A DNA stretch of 23,014 bases from an uncultured Prevotella sp. GTDB taxonomy: Bacteria > Bacteroidota > Bacteroidia > Bacteroidales > Bacteroidaceae. The notes below the pieces were generated by a model that was given only the letters and a program-made list of their open reading frames with translations, was not told the DNA's origin and did not search any database. The stretch spans positions 1-23,014 of the forward strand of contig CAAFFL010000191.1 in the NCBI GenBank assembly GCA_900762125.1, read 5' to 3'. Positions 7,936 to 15,193 of this stretch are shown here, in pieces (positions within the stretch are counted from its first letter, which is position 1; each line of letters opens with the position of its first letter). Both the position numbers and the translations under genes were made by a program.

Positions 7936-8541
7936 TTATTTATTATTATATAGTACTGGGTTGGTGCTGGGGTCGTTGTACATCTTCATCTGTCGGTACA
8001 CCTTCATGTACTTCCTTCCGGCCTCGATGTCCTCCAGCAACTGGTCGATGGCCGTGGAGAGGTCCACCTGCTGTTCCAGCAGCACGTTAAGCTTGCCCTT
8101 GCAGCGCTCGATGTGCTCGGGCGTGGCATCCTGGCGGAGCGTCTGCTCCCGCATGTGGTAGATTTTCAGAGCGAGGATGCTCAGACGGTCGACGGCCCAG
8201 GCGGGGCTCTCGGTGTTCAGCCGTGCGTCGGGCAGCGGGGTCACATCCGAGTATTTCTGGCGGAAGTAGGAGTCGATCTGCTCGACGAGGTCCGTGCGGT
8301 CCTGGTTCGAGCGGTCTATGCGCCGCTTGATCTCCAGTGCCTTGATGGGGTCGATGTGGGGGTCGCGGATGATGTCCTCCAAATGCCATTGCACCGTATC
8401 AATCCAGCATTTCAGGTAGAGCCGGTTGTCGATGGCGTCTCTGTCGTATGGATTGTTGATGGGCGTGTCGACGTTATCGGTCACATGATAGTCGTCAATG
8501 GCCTTGTTGAAGATTTGATTGCAAAGCTGTGTAAATGACAT
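7936..8541 (-). CDS. DUF4254 domain-containing protein
   Basis: This 201-residue soluble, mostly helical and charged protein has no signal peptide or membrane segment. The opening MSFTQLCNQIFNKAIDDYH, the central NRLYLKCWIDTVQWHLEDIIRDP (about residues 40-62) and ESPAWAVDRLSILALKIYHM are characteristic of DUF4254, a family of unknown function largely found in Bacteroidetes. It stands one base upstream of the GT9 gene in the same direction. A role connected to LPS or glycan assembly is therefore plausible by association but not demonstrated. Its promoter (minus strand, 8566-8596) has good -7 and -33 boxes and diverges from the acpP promoter. Confidence 0.88.
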   Translation of the reverse strand: MSFTQLCNQIFNKAIDDYHVTDNVDTPINNPYDRDAIDNRLYLKCWIDTVQWHLEDIIRDPHIDPIKALEIKRRIDRSNQDRTDLVEQIDSYFRQKYSDVTPLPDARLNTESPAWAVDRLSILALKIYHMREQTLRQDATPEHIERCKGKLNVLLEQQVDLSTAIDQLLEDIEAGRKYMKVYRQMKMYNDPSTNPVLYNNK

Positions 8542-8565
8542 TTTTGATTAGATTTGATTATGTTG

Positions 8566-8596
8566 CAAAGTTACCGATTTATTTTTGAATAAGCAA
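8566..8596 (-). promoter_or_regulatory. Promoter of the DUF4254-GT9 operon
   Basis: On the minus strand, TTG (8594-8596) and TAACTTTG (8566-8573) are separated by 20 bp, matching the Bacteroidetes promoter consensus. The start codon follows 25 bp downstream. Confidence 0.75.
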
Positions 8597-8626
8597 CAGT
8601 AAAGTGATAAAAAAGTGACGAAACTT

Positions 8627-8669
8627 TGCACAGACCATGGTAGTTTGTGCATGTAAAAGTGATTTTTAC
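8627..8669. promoter_or_regulatory. Hairpins between divergent acpP and DUF4254 promoters
   Basis: TGCACAGAC (8627-8635) can pair with GTTTGTGCA (8643-8651), nine pairs with one G-T, around a 7-nt loop. GTAAAA (8653-8658) pairs with TTTTAC (8664-8669). They lie just upstream of the acpP -33 box, between the two promoters, so an operator role is possible. Confidence 0.4.
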
Positions 8670-8679
8670 GGAAAAATAT

Positions 8680-8710
8680 TTGCGTAATTGCCAAAAATTG
8701 TGTTCCTTTG
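8680..8710 (+). promoter_or_regulatory. Promoter of acpP
   Basis: TTG (8680-8682) is followed after 20 bp by TTCCTTTG (8703-8710), one base off TAnnTTTG. Spacing is exactly as expected for the Bacteroidetes primary sigma factor. The acpP ATG is 50 bp downstream of the -7 box, after an A-rich leader with no Shine-Dalgarno motif. Confidence 0.7.
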
Positions 8711-8759
8711 CACTCTGTTTGATAGGAATTTATAAAATAAACATTTAAAAGTTACAATT

Positions 8760-8996
8760 ATGTCAGAAATTGAAAACAAGGTAAAGGCTATTATCGTAGA
8801 CAAACTGGGTGTTGATGAGGCAGAGGTAAAGCCCGAAGCAAGCTTCACGAACGACCTCGGTGCTGATTCTCTGGACACTGTAGAGCTCATCATGGAGTTC
8901 GAGAAGGAGTTCGGTATCTCTATCCCCGACGATAAGGCTGAGACCATTCAGACCGTTCAGGACGCTATCAACTACATTCAGGAGAACGCTAAGTAA
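8760..8996 (+). CDS. acpP: Acyl carrier protein
   Basis: ACP carries growing acyl chains on a 4'-phosphopantetheine arm during fatty-acid synthesis in the cytosol. The 78-residue acidic protein has the modification site DSL, with Ser37 in [10 protein letters not shown], and the helical framework typical of type II ACP ([28 protein letters not shown]). Length is standard. Codon choice is biased towards frequently used codons, as expected of an abundant protein. It is followed by fabF after 102 bp that contain a 16-bp inverted repeat, which could reduce read-through and set the ACP:KAS ratio (inference). Confidence 0.98.
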   Translation: MSEIENKVKAIIVDKLGVDEAEVKPEASFTNDLGADSLDTVELIMEFEKEFGISIPDDKAETIQTVQDAINYIQENAK

Positions 8997-9023
8997 TTAG
9001 CCCAACTAGTTGAAGCTCAACAC

Positions 9024-9073
9024 AGTTTAGCGTTTAGTGCTGTCTTTTTGTTTTCTCCACTAAACGCTAAACT
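9024..9073 (+). terminator. 16-bp perfect inverted repeat between acpP and fabF
   Basis: AGTTTAGCGTTTAGTG (9024-9039) is exactly complementary to CACTAAACGCTAAACT (9058-9073), with an 18-nt T-rich loop. No T-tract follows the right arm. It may be a partial terminator, an mRNA-stabilising end for acpP or a processing site. Each arm contains GTTTAG twice. Confidence 0.65.
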
Positions 9074-9098
9074 CTAATGTTTCTAATCTAACATTTCA

Positions 9099-10361
9099 AT
9101 GGAATTAAAAAGAGTAGTAGTAACAGGACTTGGTGCCGTAACTCCCCTTGGACTCTCTCCGGAGGAGACCTGGAACAATCTCCTCGCCGGTAAGAGTGGC
9201 GCTGCTCCTATTACTTTATTTGATACATCCAAGTTCAAGACACATTTTGCCTGCGAGGTGAAGGACTTCGACCCGAAGAACTACATCGACCGCAAGGAGG
9301 CGCGCAAGATGGACCGTTGCACGCAGCTCGCCATGACCGCCGCCATCCAGGCCGTCAACGACTGTGGCTGGGACTTGGAGAAGGTTGACAAAAACCGTAT
9401 CGGCGTCGTTTATGGCGTGGGTATCGGCGGTATCAAGACGTTCCAGGATGAGGTGATGTACTACGGCCAGCACTATGAGGATGGCCCGAAGTTCAATCCC
9501 TTCTTCATCCCGAAGATGATCTCTGATATCTCTGCCGGTCAGATCTCCATCCACTTCGGCTTCCACGGACCCAACTACACCACCACTTCCGCATGCGCTT
9601 CGTCGAGCCACGCGCTCTCCGATGCCTTCAACCTCATCCGTCTGGGTAAGGCTGATGCCATCCTCGCTGGTGGCGCTGAGGCAGCCATCTGCGACTGTGG
9701 CCTCGGCGGCTTCAACTCCATGAAGGCGCTCTCCACACGCAACGAGGAGCCCGAGAAGGCTTCCCGCCCGTTCAGTGGCTCGCGTGACGGCTTCGTCATG
9801 GGTGAGGGTGCTGGCTGCATGATCCTTGAGGAGCTCGAGCATGCCAAGGCTCGTGGCGCGAAGATCTATGCCGAGATGGTTGGCGAGGGCATGAGTGCCG
9901 ACGCTTACCACATCACCGCATCGCATCCCGAGGGCCTTGGTGCCAAGCTCGTGATGACCGCTGCGCTCGAAGATGCCGGCATGAAGCCCGAGGACATCGA
10001 CTACATCAACGTGCACGGCACGTCGACACATGTGGGCGACATCTCTGAGGCTAAGGCCATCAAGGACGTCTTCGGCGACCAAGCCTACAAGCTCAACATC
10101 AGCTCGACAAAGTCGATGACCGGCCACCTGCTGGGTGCCGCCGGCGCTGTGGAGGGCATGGTCTGCGTCCTCTCGGTGAAGAACGACATCGTTCCACCGA
10201 CCATCAACCACGTTGATGGTGACGACGATCCCGACCTCGACTACAACATGAACTTCACTTTCAACAAGGCACAAAAGCGCGAGGTGCGCGCCGCACTGAG
10301 CAACACCTTCGGCTTCGGTGGGCACAACTGCTGCGTAATCTTCAAGAAGTATGCTGAATAA
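9099..10361 (+). CDS. fabF: 3-oxoacyl-ACP synthase II (FabF)
   Basis: FabF elongates acyl-ACP by decarboxylative condensation with malonyl-ACP. The 420-residue protein has the complete Cys-His-His triad: Cys166 in TTSACASSSHAL, His306 in NVHGTSTHVGD and His343 in KSMTGHLLGAAGA. The N-terminal VVVTGLGAVTPLG and C-terminal NTFGFGGHNCCVIF motifs are typical. Length is normal. It lies downstream of acpP and its 3' end overlaps the longest rnc reading frame by 11 bases. It may be read from the acpP promoter through the 9024-9073 hairpin, since no clear promoter of its own was found. Confidence 0.98.
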   Translation: MELKRVVVTGLGAVTPLGLSPEETWNNLLAGKSGAAPITLFDTSKFKTHFACEVKDFDPKNYIDRKEARKMDRCTQLAMTAAIQAVNDCGWDLEKVDKNRIGVVYGVGIGGIKTFQDEVMYYGQHYEDGPKFNPFFIPKMISDISAGQISIHFGFHGPNYTTTSACASSSHALSDAFNLIRLGKADAILAGGAEAAICDCGLGGFNSMKALSTRNEEPEKASRPFSGSRDGFVMGEGAGCMILEELEHAKARGAKIYAEMVGEGMSADAYHITASHPEGLGAKLVMTAALEDAGMKPEDIDYINVHGTSTHVGDISEAKAIKDVFGDQAYKLNISSTKSMTGHLLGAAGAVEGMVCVLSVKNDIVPPTINHVDGDDDPDLDYNMNFTFNKAQKREVRAALSNTFGFGGHNCCVIFKKYAE

Positions 10362-11436
10362 CACAGCGTTCATGTTGAATAACATCATTGACAGAATAAG
10401 GCTCCCGTTCCGTAAGGACAAGGAGCTTTATTCTTCTCTGCGTGACATCATCGGCTTCTATCCACACGACATCAGCTACTACAAGCTGGCGCTGATGCAC
10501 AAGAGCGTCATGCACCGCAACAAGAAAGGCAAACCGGTCAACAATGAGCGGCTGGAGTTTCTGGGCGATGCGATCCTTGACGCTGCCGTGGGCGACATTG
10601 TCTATCACCACTTTCCCGGCAAGCGTGAAGGGTTCCTGACGAACACACGGTCGAAACTCGTGCAGCGCGACACCCTCAACAAGCTGGCGCAGGAGATGGG
10701 CATCAACTCCTTGATCCTCTCCAGTGGCCACACCGCCTCCCACAACAGCTATATGGGCGGCAATGCCTTTGAGGCCATCGTCGGCGCGATGTATCTCGAC
10801 CGCGGCTACGACGCATGCATGACGTTCTTGAAAAAGCGCATCCTCTCACAGATGATCAACATCGACAAGGTCGCCTACAAGGAGGTGAACTTCAAGAGTA
10901 AGCTCATCGAGTGGAGCCAGAAGAACCGTGTGAAGCTGGAGTTCAAGCTTCTCTCGCAAGGAAAGGACAAGAATGGCAGCCCCGTCTTCTCGTATGTGGT
11001 GATGCTCGAGGGCATCGAAGGGTGCCGCGGCGACGGCTTCTCGAAGAAGGAGAGCCAGCAAAAGGCATCCAAGGAGACTCTCGACCAGCTGAAGAAGAAG
11101 CCGCAGTTCATCGACGAGGTGTTTGCCGCCAAGGGCAACCGCACGAAGATGGAGGAGGAACCCGTCGAGGCCATCCCCAACACCGACGAGACGCAGGCGT
11201 TCATGACGACGACAGAGGCCAGCGACGCCCTTGAGCCGAAGCACCAGACAGCCTTCCGTGAGCGTGTCTACACCGAGCAGGAGAGTGCTGCTGAGGAACA
11301 GCATGAAGCAGATGCTGAAACGGTAGAAAAGGTGGAGCAGGACGAATTTGACTTGAGTGACATCTCGGCCGGCGACAAGAGCCGCGAGGAAATCATCGCT
11401 ACGGCAGAGCAAGCGGCGTTCGAGGAAGCAAAATAG
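10351..11436 (+). CDS. rnc: Ribonuclease III with acidic C-terminal extension
   Basis: RNase III cuts double-stranded RNA in rRNA maturation and mRNA turnover. The catalytic signature ERLEFLGDAILD is at residues 66-77, and the second metal-binding helix is in GGNAFEAIVGAMYLDRGYD (about 135-153). A dsRNA-binding domain covers about 174-245 (FKSKLIEWSQKNRVKLEF to KESQQKASKETLDQL). About 110 further residues are acidic and low in complexity, making the protein (361 aa) much longer than E. coli RNase III (226 aa). Two starts are possible: ATG 10351, overlapping fabF by 11 bases, or ATG 10372, just after the fabF stop. The sequence MLNN is repeated at both (MLNNTAFMLNN). I favour neither strongly. 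A 111-bp inverted-repeat element follows the gene. Confidence 0.95.
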   Translation: MLNNTAFMLNNIIDRIRLPFRKDKELYSSLRDIIGFYPHDISYYKLALMHKSVMHRNKKGKPVNNERLEFLGDAILDAAVGDIVYHHFPGKREGFLTNTRSKLVQRDTLNKLAQEMGINSLILSSGHTASHNSYMGGNAFEAIVGAMYLDRGYDACMTFLKKRILSQMINIDKVAYKEVNFKSKLIEWSQKNRVKLEFKLLSQGKDKNGSPVFSYVVMLEGIEGCRGDGFSKKESQQKASKETLDQLKKKPQFIDEVFAAKGNRTKMEEEPVEAIPNTDETQAFMTTTEASDALEPKHQTAFRERVYTEQESAAEEQHEADAETVEKVEQDEFDLSDISAGDKSREEIIATAEQAAFEEAK

Positions 11437-11449
11437 CCAGAAATCCTAC

Positions 11450-11560
11450 CCAAGCCCTCCCAAAGGGAGGGATGTGGATTACATAAAGAGCTATTCGTTG
11501 GTATTACCCCAAGGAATGGCTCTTTTGCATTTATACATCCCTCCCTTTGGGAGGGCTTGG
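11450..11560. repeat. Long self-complementary element with perfect 26-bp arms
   Basis: The left arm 11450-11475 and right arm 11535-11560 are exact reverse complements over 26 bases. Each arm is itself a hairpin: CCCTCCC and GGGAGGG around AAA (left) or TTT (right). Inside, AAAGAGC (11485-11491) pairs with GCTCTTT (11519-11525), and ATTCGTTGG (about 11493-11501) pairs with CCAAGGAAT (about 11509-11517) with one mismatch. The whole can fold as one cruciform or RNA hairpin. It carries no gene. It resembles a MITE or REP-like palindrome and may also end the acpP-fabF-rnc transcript. Confidence 0.85.
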
Positions 11561-11618
11561 AAAGGATTGCTATAATATTAAAATACCTAAATTATTCCCC
11601 ATTGTCACGGATAATCAG

Positions 11619-11626
11619 TAATTTTG
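11619..11626 (+). promoter_or_regulatory. Putative GH3 gene -7 element
   Basis: TAATTTTG matches TAnnTTTG and lies 28 bp before the GH3 ATG. The only nearby TTG (11602-11604) is 14 bp away, shorter than the usual 19-21, so the -33 element is uncertain. Confidence 0.45.
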
Positions 11627-11654
11627 CCACGAAAACTGATATTATGCGCAAGAT

Positions 11655-13169
11655 ATGGGTTTAACAAAGATAGCGAGCAAACTGTTCCTGCCCCGCCTCC
11701 GCGAGCTTGAACAGCATGCCACACAACCGGAGGCACTGCAGCAGGCAGTGCTGAAGCGACTCATCGAACGAGGCAAAAGCACGGAATACGGCCGCAACCA
11801 CCTCATGGATAGCTTCCGTGGCTACGACGACTTTGCCAAGAACATCCCGGTGAACACCTACGAGGAACTCAAGGGCGACATCGACCGCATGCGCCATGGC
11901 GAGCAGAACGTCCTGTGGCCAGGGCTGGTGAAATGGTACGCGAAGTCGTCGGGAACAACCAACGACAAGTCGAAGTTCATCCCCGTATCATCGGAAGGAC
12001 TACACCATATTCATTATATGGGTCCTCGCGACTGTGTGGCGTTCTATCTGCGCAACAACCCCGACAGCCGCATCTTCGACGGCAAGTCGCTCATCCTCGG
12101 CGGCAGCCACTCACCTAATTATAATGTAGCCGGGTCACTCGTAGGCGACCTCAGTGCCATCCTCATCGAGAACATCAACCCCCTGGCCAACCACTTCCGC
12201 GTGCCGAAGAAGCAGACGGCGCTGCTCTCCGACTTTGAGGTGAAGCGCGACCGCATCGCACGCGAGTGCATGAAGAAGAATGTGACCAACATCTCTGGCG
12301 TGCCGTCGTGGATGCTCAGCGTCCTGGTGCGCGTGATGGAGATCTCCGGTAAGCAGCACCTTGAAGAGGTGTGGCCGAACATCGAAGTGTTCTTTCATGG
12401 CGGCATCGCCTTCACGCCCTATCGGGAGCAGTATACGCAGCTCATCACCTCGCCGCGTATGCACTACATGGAGACCTACAATGCCTCCGAAGGATTCTTC
12501 GGTGTGCAGAACGATCCGGCGGATCCGTCGATGCTCCTCATGCTCGACTACGATGTCTTCTACGAGTTTATCCCCATGGATAAGTTTGGCGAGGACGACG
12601 CTCCCGTCGTGCCGTTGGAGGACGTGGAGCTCGGAAAGAACTACGCCATGGTCATCACGACCAGCTGCGGCCTGTGGCGCTACCTCATCGGCGACACGGT
12701 GCAGTTCACCTCGAAGCGGCCGTATAAGTTCATCATCACCGGCCGTACAAAGTATTTCATCAATGCCTTCGGCGAGGAACTCATCATGGACAATGCCGAG
12801 AAGGGACTGCAGTATGCCTGCGAGAAGACGGGTGCACAGGTGAAGGAGTACACCGCTGCACCGGTCTACATGGACGAGAATGCGAAGTGCCGCCATCAGT
12901 GGCTCATCGAGTTTGCCAAGGACCCCGACGACCTCCAGCACTTCGCCGACCTCCTCGACGAGCGGCTGCAGGAGATCAACTCCGACTATGAGGCCAAGCG
13001 CTCCCACAACATCACGCTTCAGCATCTGGAGATTGTCAAGGCTCGCACGGGACTCTTCGATGACTGGCTCAAGGCGAAGGGTAAGCTTGGCGGACAGCAT
13101 AAGATTCCGCGCCTCTCCAACTCCCGGAAGAACATCGACGAGATGCTGGATCTGAACAAGGCTGACTAG
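11655..13169 (+). CDS. GH3 auxin-responsive promoter family protein (acyl-adenylating fold)
   Basis: This 504-residue cytosolic protein resembles the GH3 family, acyl-acid amido synthetases of the firefly luciferase / ANL superfamily that in plants join amino acids to auxin or jasmonate through an adenylate. The nucleotide motif SSGTTNDKSKFIPVS is at about residues 97-111. The second motif, MHYMETYNASEGFFGVQ, is at about 268-284. GRTKYFINAFGEELI, near 362-376, marks the hinge and C-terminal domain. The substrate in bacteria is unknown and auxin is unlikely. It is followed by an Ig-like lipoprotein gene 27 bp downstream, then by a DUF3108 gene. The co-orientation suggests an operon with an envelope-related role, which is inference. 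Start ATG 11655 is supported by the MGLTKIASKLFLPRL opening. Confidence 0.9.
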   Translation: MGLTKIASKLFLPRLRELEQHATQPEALQQAVLKRLIERGKSTEYGRNHLMDSFRGYDDFAKNIPVNTYEELKGDIDRMRHGEQNVLWPGLVKWYAKSSGTTNDKSKFIPVSSEGLHHIHYMGPRDCVAFYLRNNPDSRIFDGKSLILGGSHSPNYNVAGSLVGDLSAILIENINPLANHFRVPKKQTALLSDFEVKRDRIARECMKKNVTNISGVPSWMLSVLVRVMEISGKQHLEEVWPNIEVFFHGGIAFTPYREQYTQLITSPRMHYMETYNASEGFFGVQNDPADPSMLLMLDYDVFYEFIPMDKFGEDDAPVVPLEDVELGKNYAMVITTSCGLWRYLIGDTVQFTSKRPYKFIITGRTKYFINAFGEELIMDNAEKGLQYACEKTGAQVKEYTAAPVYMDENAKCRHQWLIEFAKDPDDLQHFADLLDERLQEINSDYEAKRSHNITLQHLEIVKARTGLFDDWLKAKGKLGGQHKIPRLSNSRKNIDEMLDLNKAD

Positions 13170-13196
13170 TGTGTCGTGATACAACACTCTTTGCTC

Positions 13197-15137
13197 ATGA
13201 AGGTTAATAAAATCATAATATTCGTTAGCGCCTTTTTGTGTCTGCTCTCTTCCTGTGCGAAGATGGGGCAGCCCGATGGCGGATGGTACGACGAGACGCC
13301 ACCAAAGGTCATCGGAGCATCACCCGAAGACAAGGGCATCAACGTCACGAAGAAGCGCATCAGCATCTTCTTTGATGAGTATGTCACCATCGAGAATGCC
13401 ACGGAGAATGTCGTCATCTCCCCACCACAGATGGAGCCGCCAGAGATCAAGGGTCAGGGACAGCGCATCAACATCAACCTTATCGACTCGCTGATACCGA
13501 ACACCACTTACACCATCGACTTCTCCGACGCCATCAAGGACAACAACGAGGGCAACCCACTGGGCAACTACACCTATAGTTTCTCCACCGGCGACCACAT
13601 CGACACACTGGAGGTGTCGGGCTATGTGCTCAGCGCCGAGGACCTGGAGCCCGTGGCAGGCATCCTCGTCGGACTCTATGGCACCAGTGAGGACTCGGTG
13701 TTCCACACCCAGCCGATGATGCGCATCGCCCGTACCGATGCCTCCGGACACTATGTCATCAAGGGCATAGCGCCGGGATACTATCGTGCCGTGGCGCTGA
13801 AGGATGCCGATGGCAACTACATGTTCAACCAAAAGAGCGAGATGATCGCCTTCGACGACCAGCGCATCGAACCTACCTGCAAGCCGGACATCCGGCAGGA
13901 TACGACGTGGACCGACTCGCTCCACATCGCCTCCATCGAGCGGGTGCACTACACCCACTTCCTGCCCGACGACATCTGTCTCAGGGCGTTCAACGAGGTG
14001 GTCACCGACAGATACTTTATCAAGGCCGAACGAAAGGACGCGGACCACTTCACCATCTTCTATACCTACGGCGACAGCATCCTGCCGGAGATCCATGGTC
14101 TGAACTTCAATGCCGACAACGCCTTCGTCATTGAGCCATCGGCGAAGAAGGACACCATCACCTACTGGCTGCGTGACACCACGCTCATCAACCAGGACAC
14201 GCTGTCCATAGCCCTGCATCACCACATCACGGACACCCTCGGCATCCTGCAGCAGCAGGTGGACACAATCAATATCCTAGCCAAGACACCCTACGCCAAA
14301 CGCCTCAAGGATCAGCAAAAGAAATATGAGACATGGCTGAAGGGCGAGAAGAAGAAGGCAAAGAAGGGAGAGCCCATCGACTCCATCATGCCCATCGAGC
14401 CCCTGAAGCTCAACATCACGCCGCGTGGCGACATGGATCCGGACGAGAATGTGACCATCTCCGCCACGATGCCCATCAACGACATCGACACCGCAGCGGT
14501 GCATCTATACTCTCATCCCAAGGGCGACACGCTATGGTACAATGAGCGCTATGAGCTCCAGCGCATCAATGGCGAGAGCTATCGCCTCAAGGCGGCATGG
14601 CGACCGGAGATGGAGTATAGCCTGGAGATAGACAGTGCCGCTATATCGAACATCTATGGACTGGTGGCGGACAAGGTCAAGCAAGGCTTGAAGGTCCGTG
14701 CGCTCAGCGAGTATGCCACCATCATCGTCAGCATGCCCGGCACAGATGGCAAGCATGTCATGGCGCAAGTCATCGACGCCTCCGGCAAACTGGTCAAGGA
14801 GGTATACACCGACAATGGACAGGCGGAGTTCTTCTACATCAAGGCGGGAAAGTATTTCCTTAGGGCTTACATCGATGCCAATGGCAACCGGCAGTGGGAT
14901 ACGGGCGACTATGACGCGCACCGACAACCGGAGGAGGTCTACTATTACCCCGAACAGCTCGAGTGTCGGGCGAAGTGGGACCTGCCCGTGACATGGAACT
15001 TCACGGCACGGCCACTCTACAATCAGAAGCCGGCGGCCCTCGTCAAGCAAAAGGACTCGAAGAAAAAGAAGGTGCTACAGCATCGTAACCTCGACCGGGC
15101 CAAGAAGCTCGGAATAGAATATATCCCGAAAGTGTGA
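13197..15137 (+). CDS. Ig-like (Big_5) domain lipoprotein
   Basis: The precursor is a 646-residue lipoprotein. MKVNKIIIFVSAFLCLLSSC is a clear lipoprotein signal with Cys20 as the acylated residue. The frame is open back to a GTG at 13176, but ATG 13197 is the start that fits the signal. A Big_5-like domain opens at about residues 36-125 (TPPKVIGASPEDKGINVTKK, FFDEYV). A carboxypeptidase-regulatory-like beta domain follows at about 138-215 (VSGYVLSAEDLEPVAGILVG, YVIKGIAPGYYRAVAL). A lysine-rich stretch sits near 385-400 (GEKKKAKKGE). A final domain includes YFLRAYIDANGNRQWDTGDY. The residues after Cys20 (AKMGQPDGG) do not match the K-(D/E)2 surface-export signal, so a periplasm-facing location is more likely. 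Function is unknown. It is cotranscribed with its neighbours by spacing. Confidence 0.88.
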   Translation: MKVNKIIIFVSAFLCLLSSCAKMGQPDGGWYDETPPKVIGASPEDKGINVTKKRISIFFDEYVTIENATENVVISPPQMEPPEIKGQGQRININLIDSLIPNTTYTIDFSDAIKDNNEGNPLGNYTYSFSTGDHIDTLEVSGYVLSAEDLEPVAGILVGLYGTSEDSVFHTQPMMRIARTDASGHYVIKGIAPGYYRAVALKDADGNYMFNQKSEMIAFDDQRIEPTCKPDIRQDTTWTDSLHIASIERVHYTHFLPDDICLRAFNEVVTDRYFIKAERKDADHFTIFYTYGDSILPEIHGLNFNADNAFVIEPSAKKDTITYWLRDTTLINQDTLSIALHHHITDTLGILQQQVDTINILAKTPYAKRLKDQQKKYETWLKGEKKKAKKGEPIDSIMPIEPLKLNITPRGDMDPDENVTISATMPINDIDTAAVHLYSHPKGDTLWYNERYELQRINGESYRLKAAWRPEMEYSLEIDSAAISNIYGLVADKVKQGLKVRALSEYATIIVSMPGTDGKHVMAQVIDASGKLVKEVYTDNGQAEFFYIKAGKYFLRAYIDANGNRQWDTGDYDAHRQPEEVYYYPEQLECRAKWDLPVTWNFTARPLYNQKPAALVKQKDSKKKKVLQHRNLDRAKKLGIEYIPKV

Positions 15138-15193
15138 CACTTGCGGGGACTTGATCAATGTATCTTGGGACTAATGTTTACATTATCAACAGT

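Noticed and set aside
6819..8090. 423-codon plus-strand frame opposite the GT9 and DUF4254 genes
   Set aside because: It is antisense to two recognisable genes and shows no domain; its composition (His, Arg, Val, Leu-rich) is typical of shadow frames. Similar antisense frames over fabF (9216-10421), the GH3 gene (12135-13187) and the lipoprotein gene (13320-14225) were rejected for the same reason.
13176..13196. Upstream GTG start for the Ig-like lipoprotein
   Set aside because: ATG 13197 gives a normal lipoprotein signal with Cys20; the extension has no support.
15158..15193. Upstream ATG start for the DUF3108 gene
   Set aside because: The signal peptide starts naturally at ATG 15194; the added 12 residues are unlike a signal N-region.
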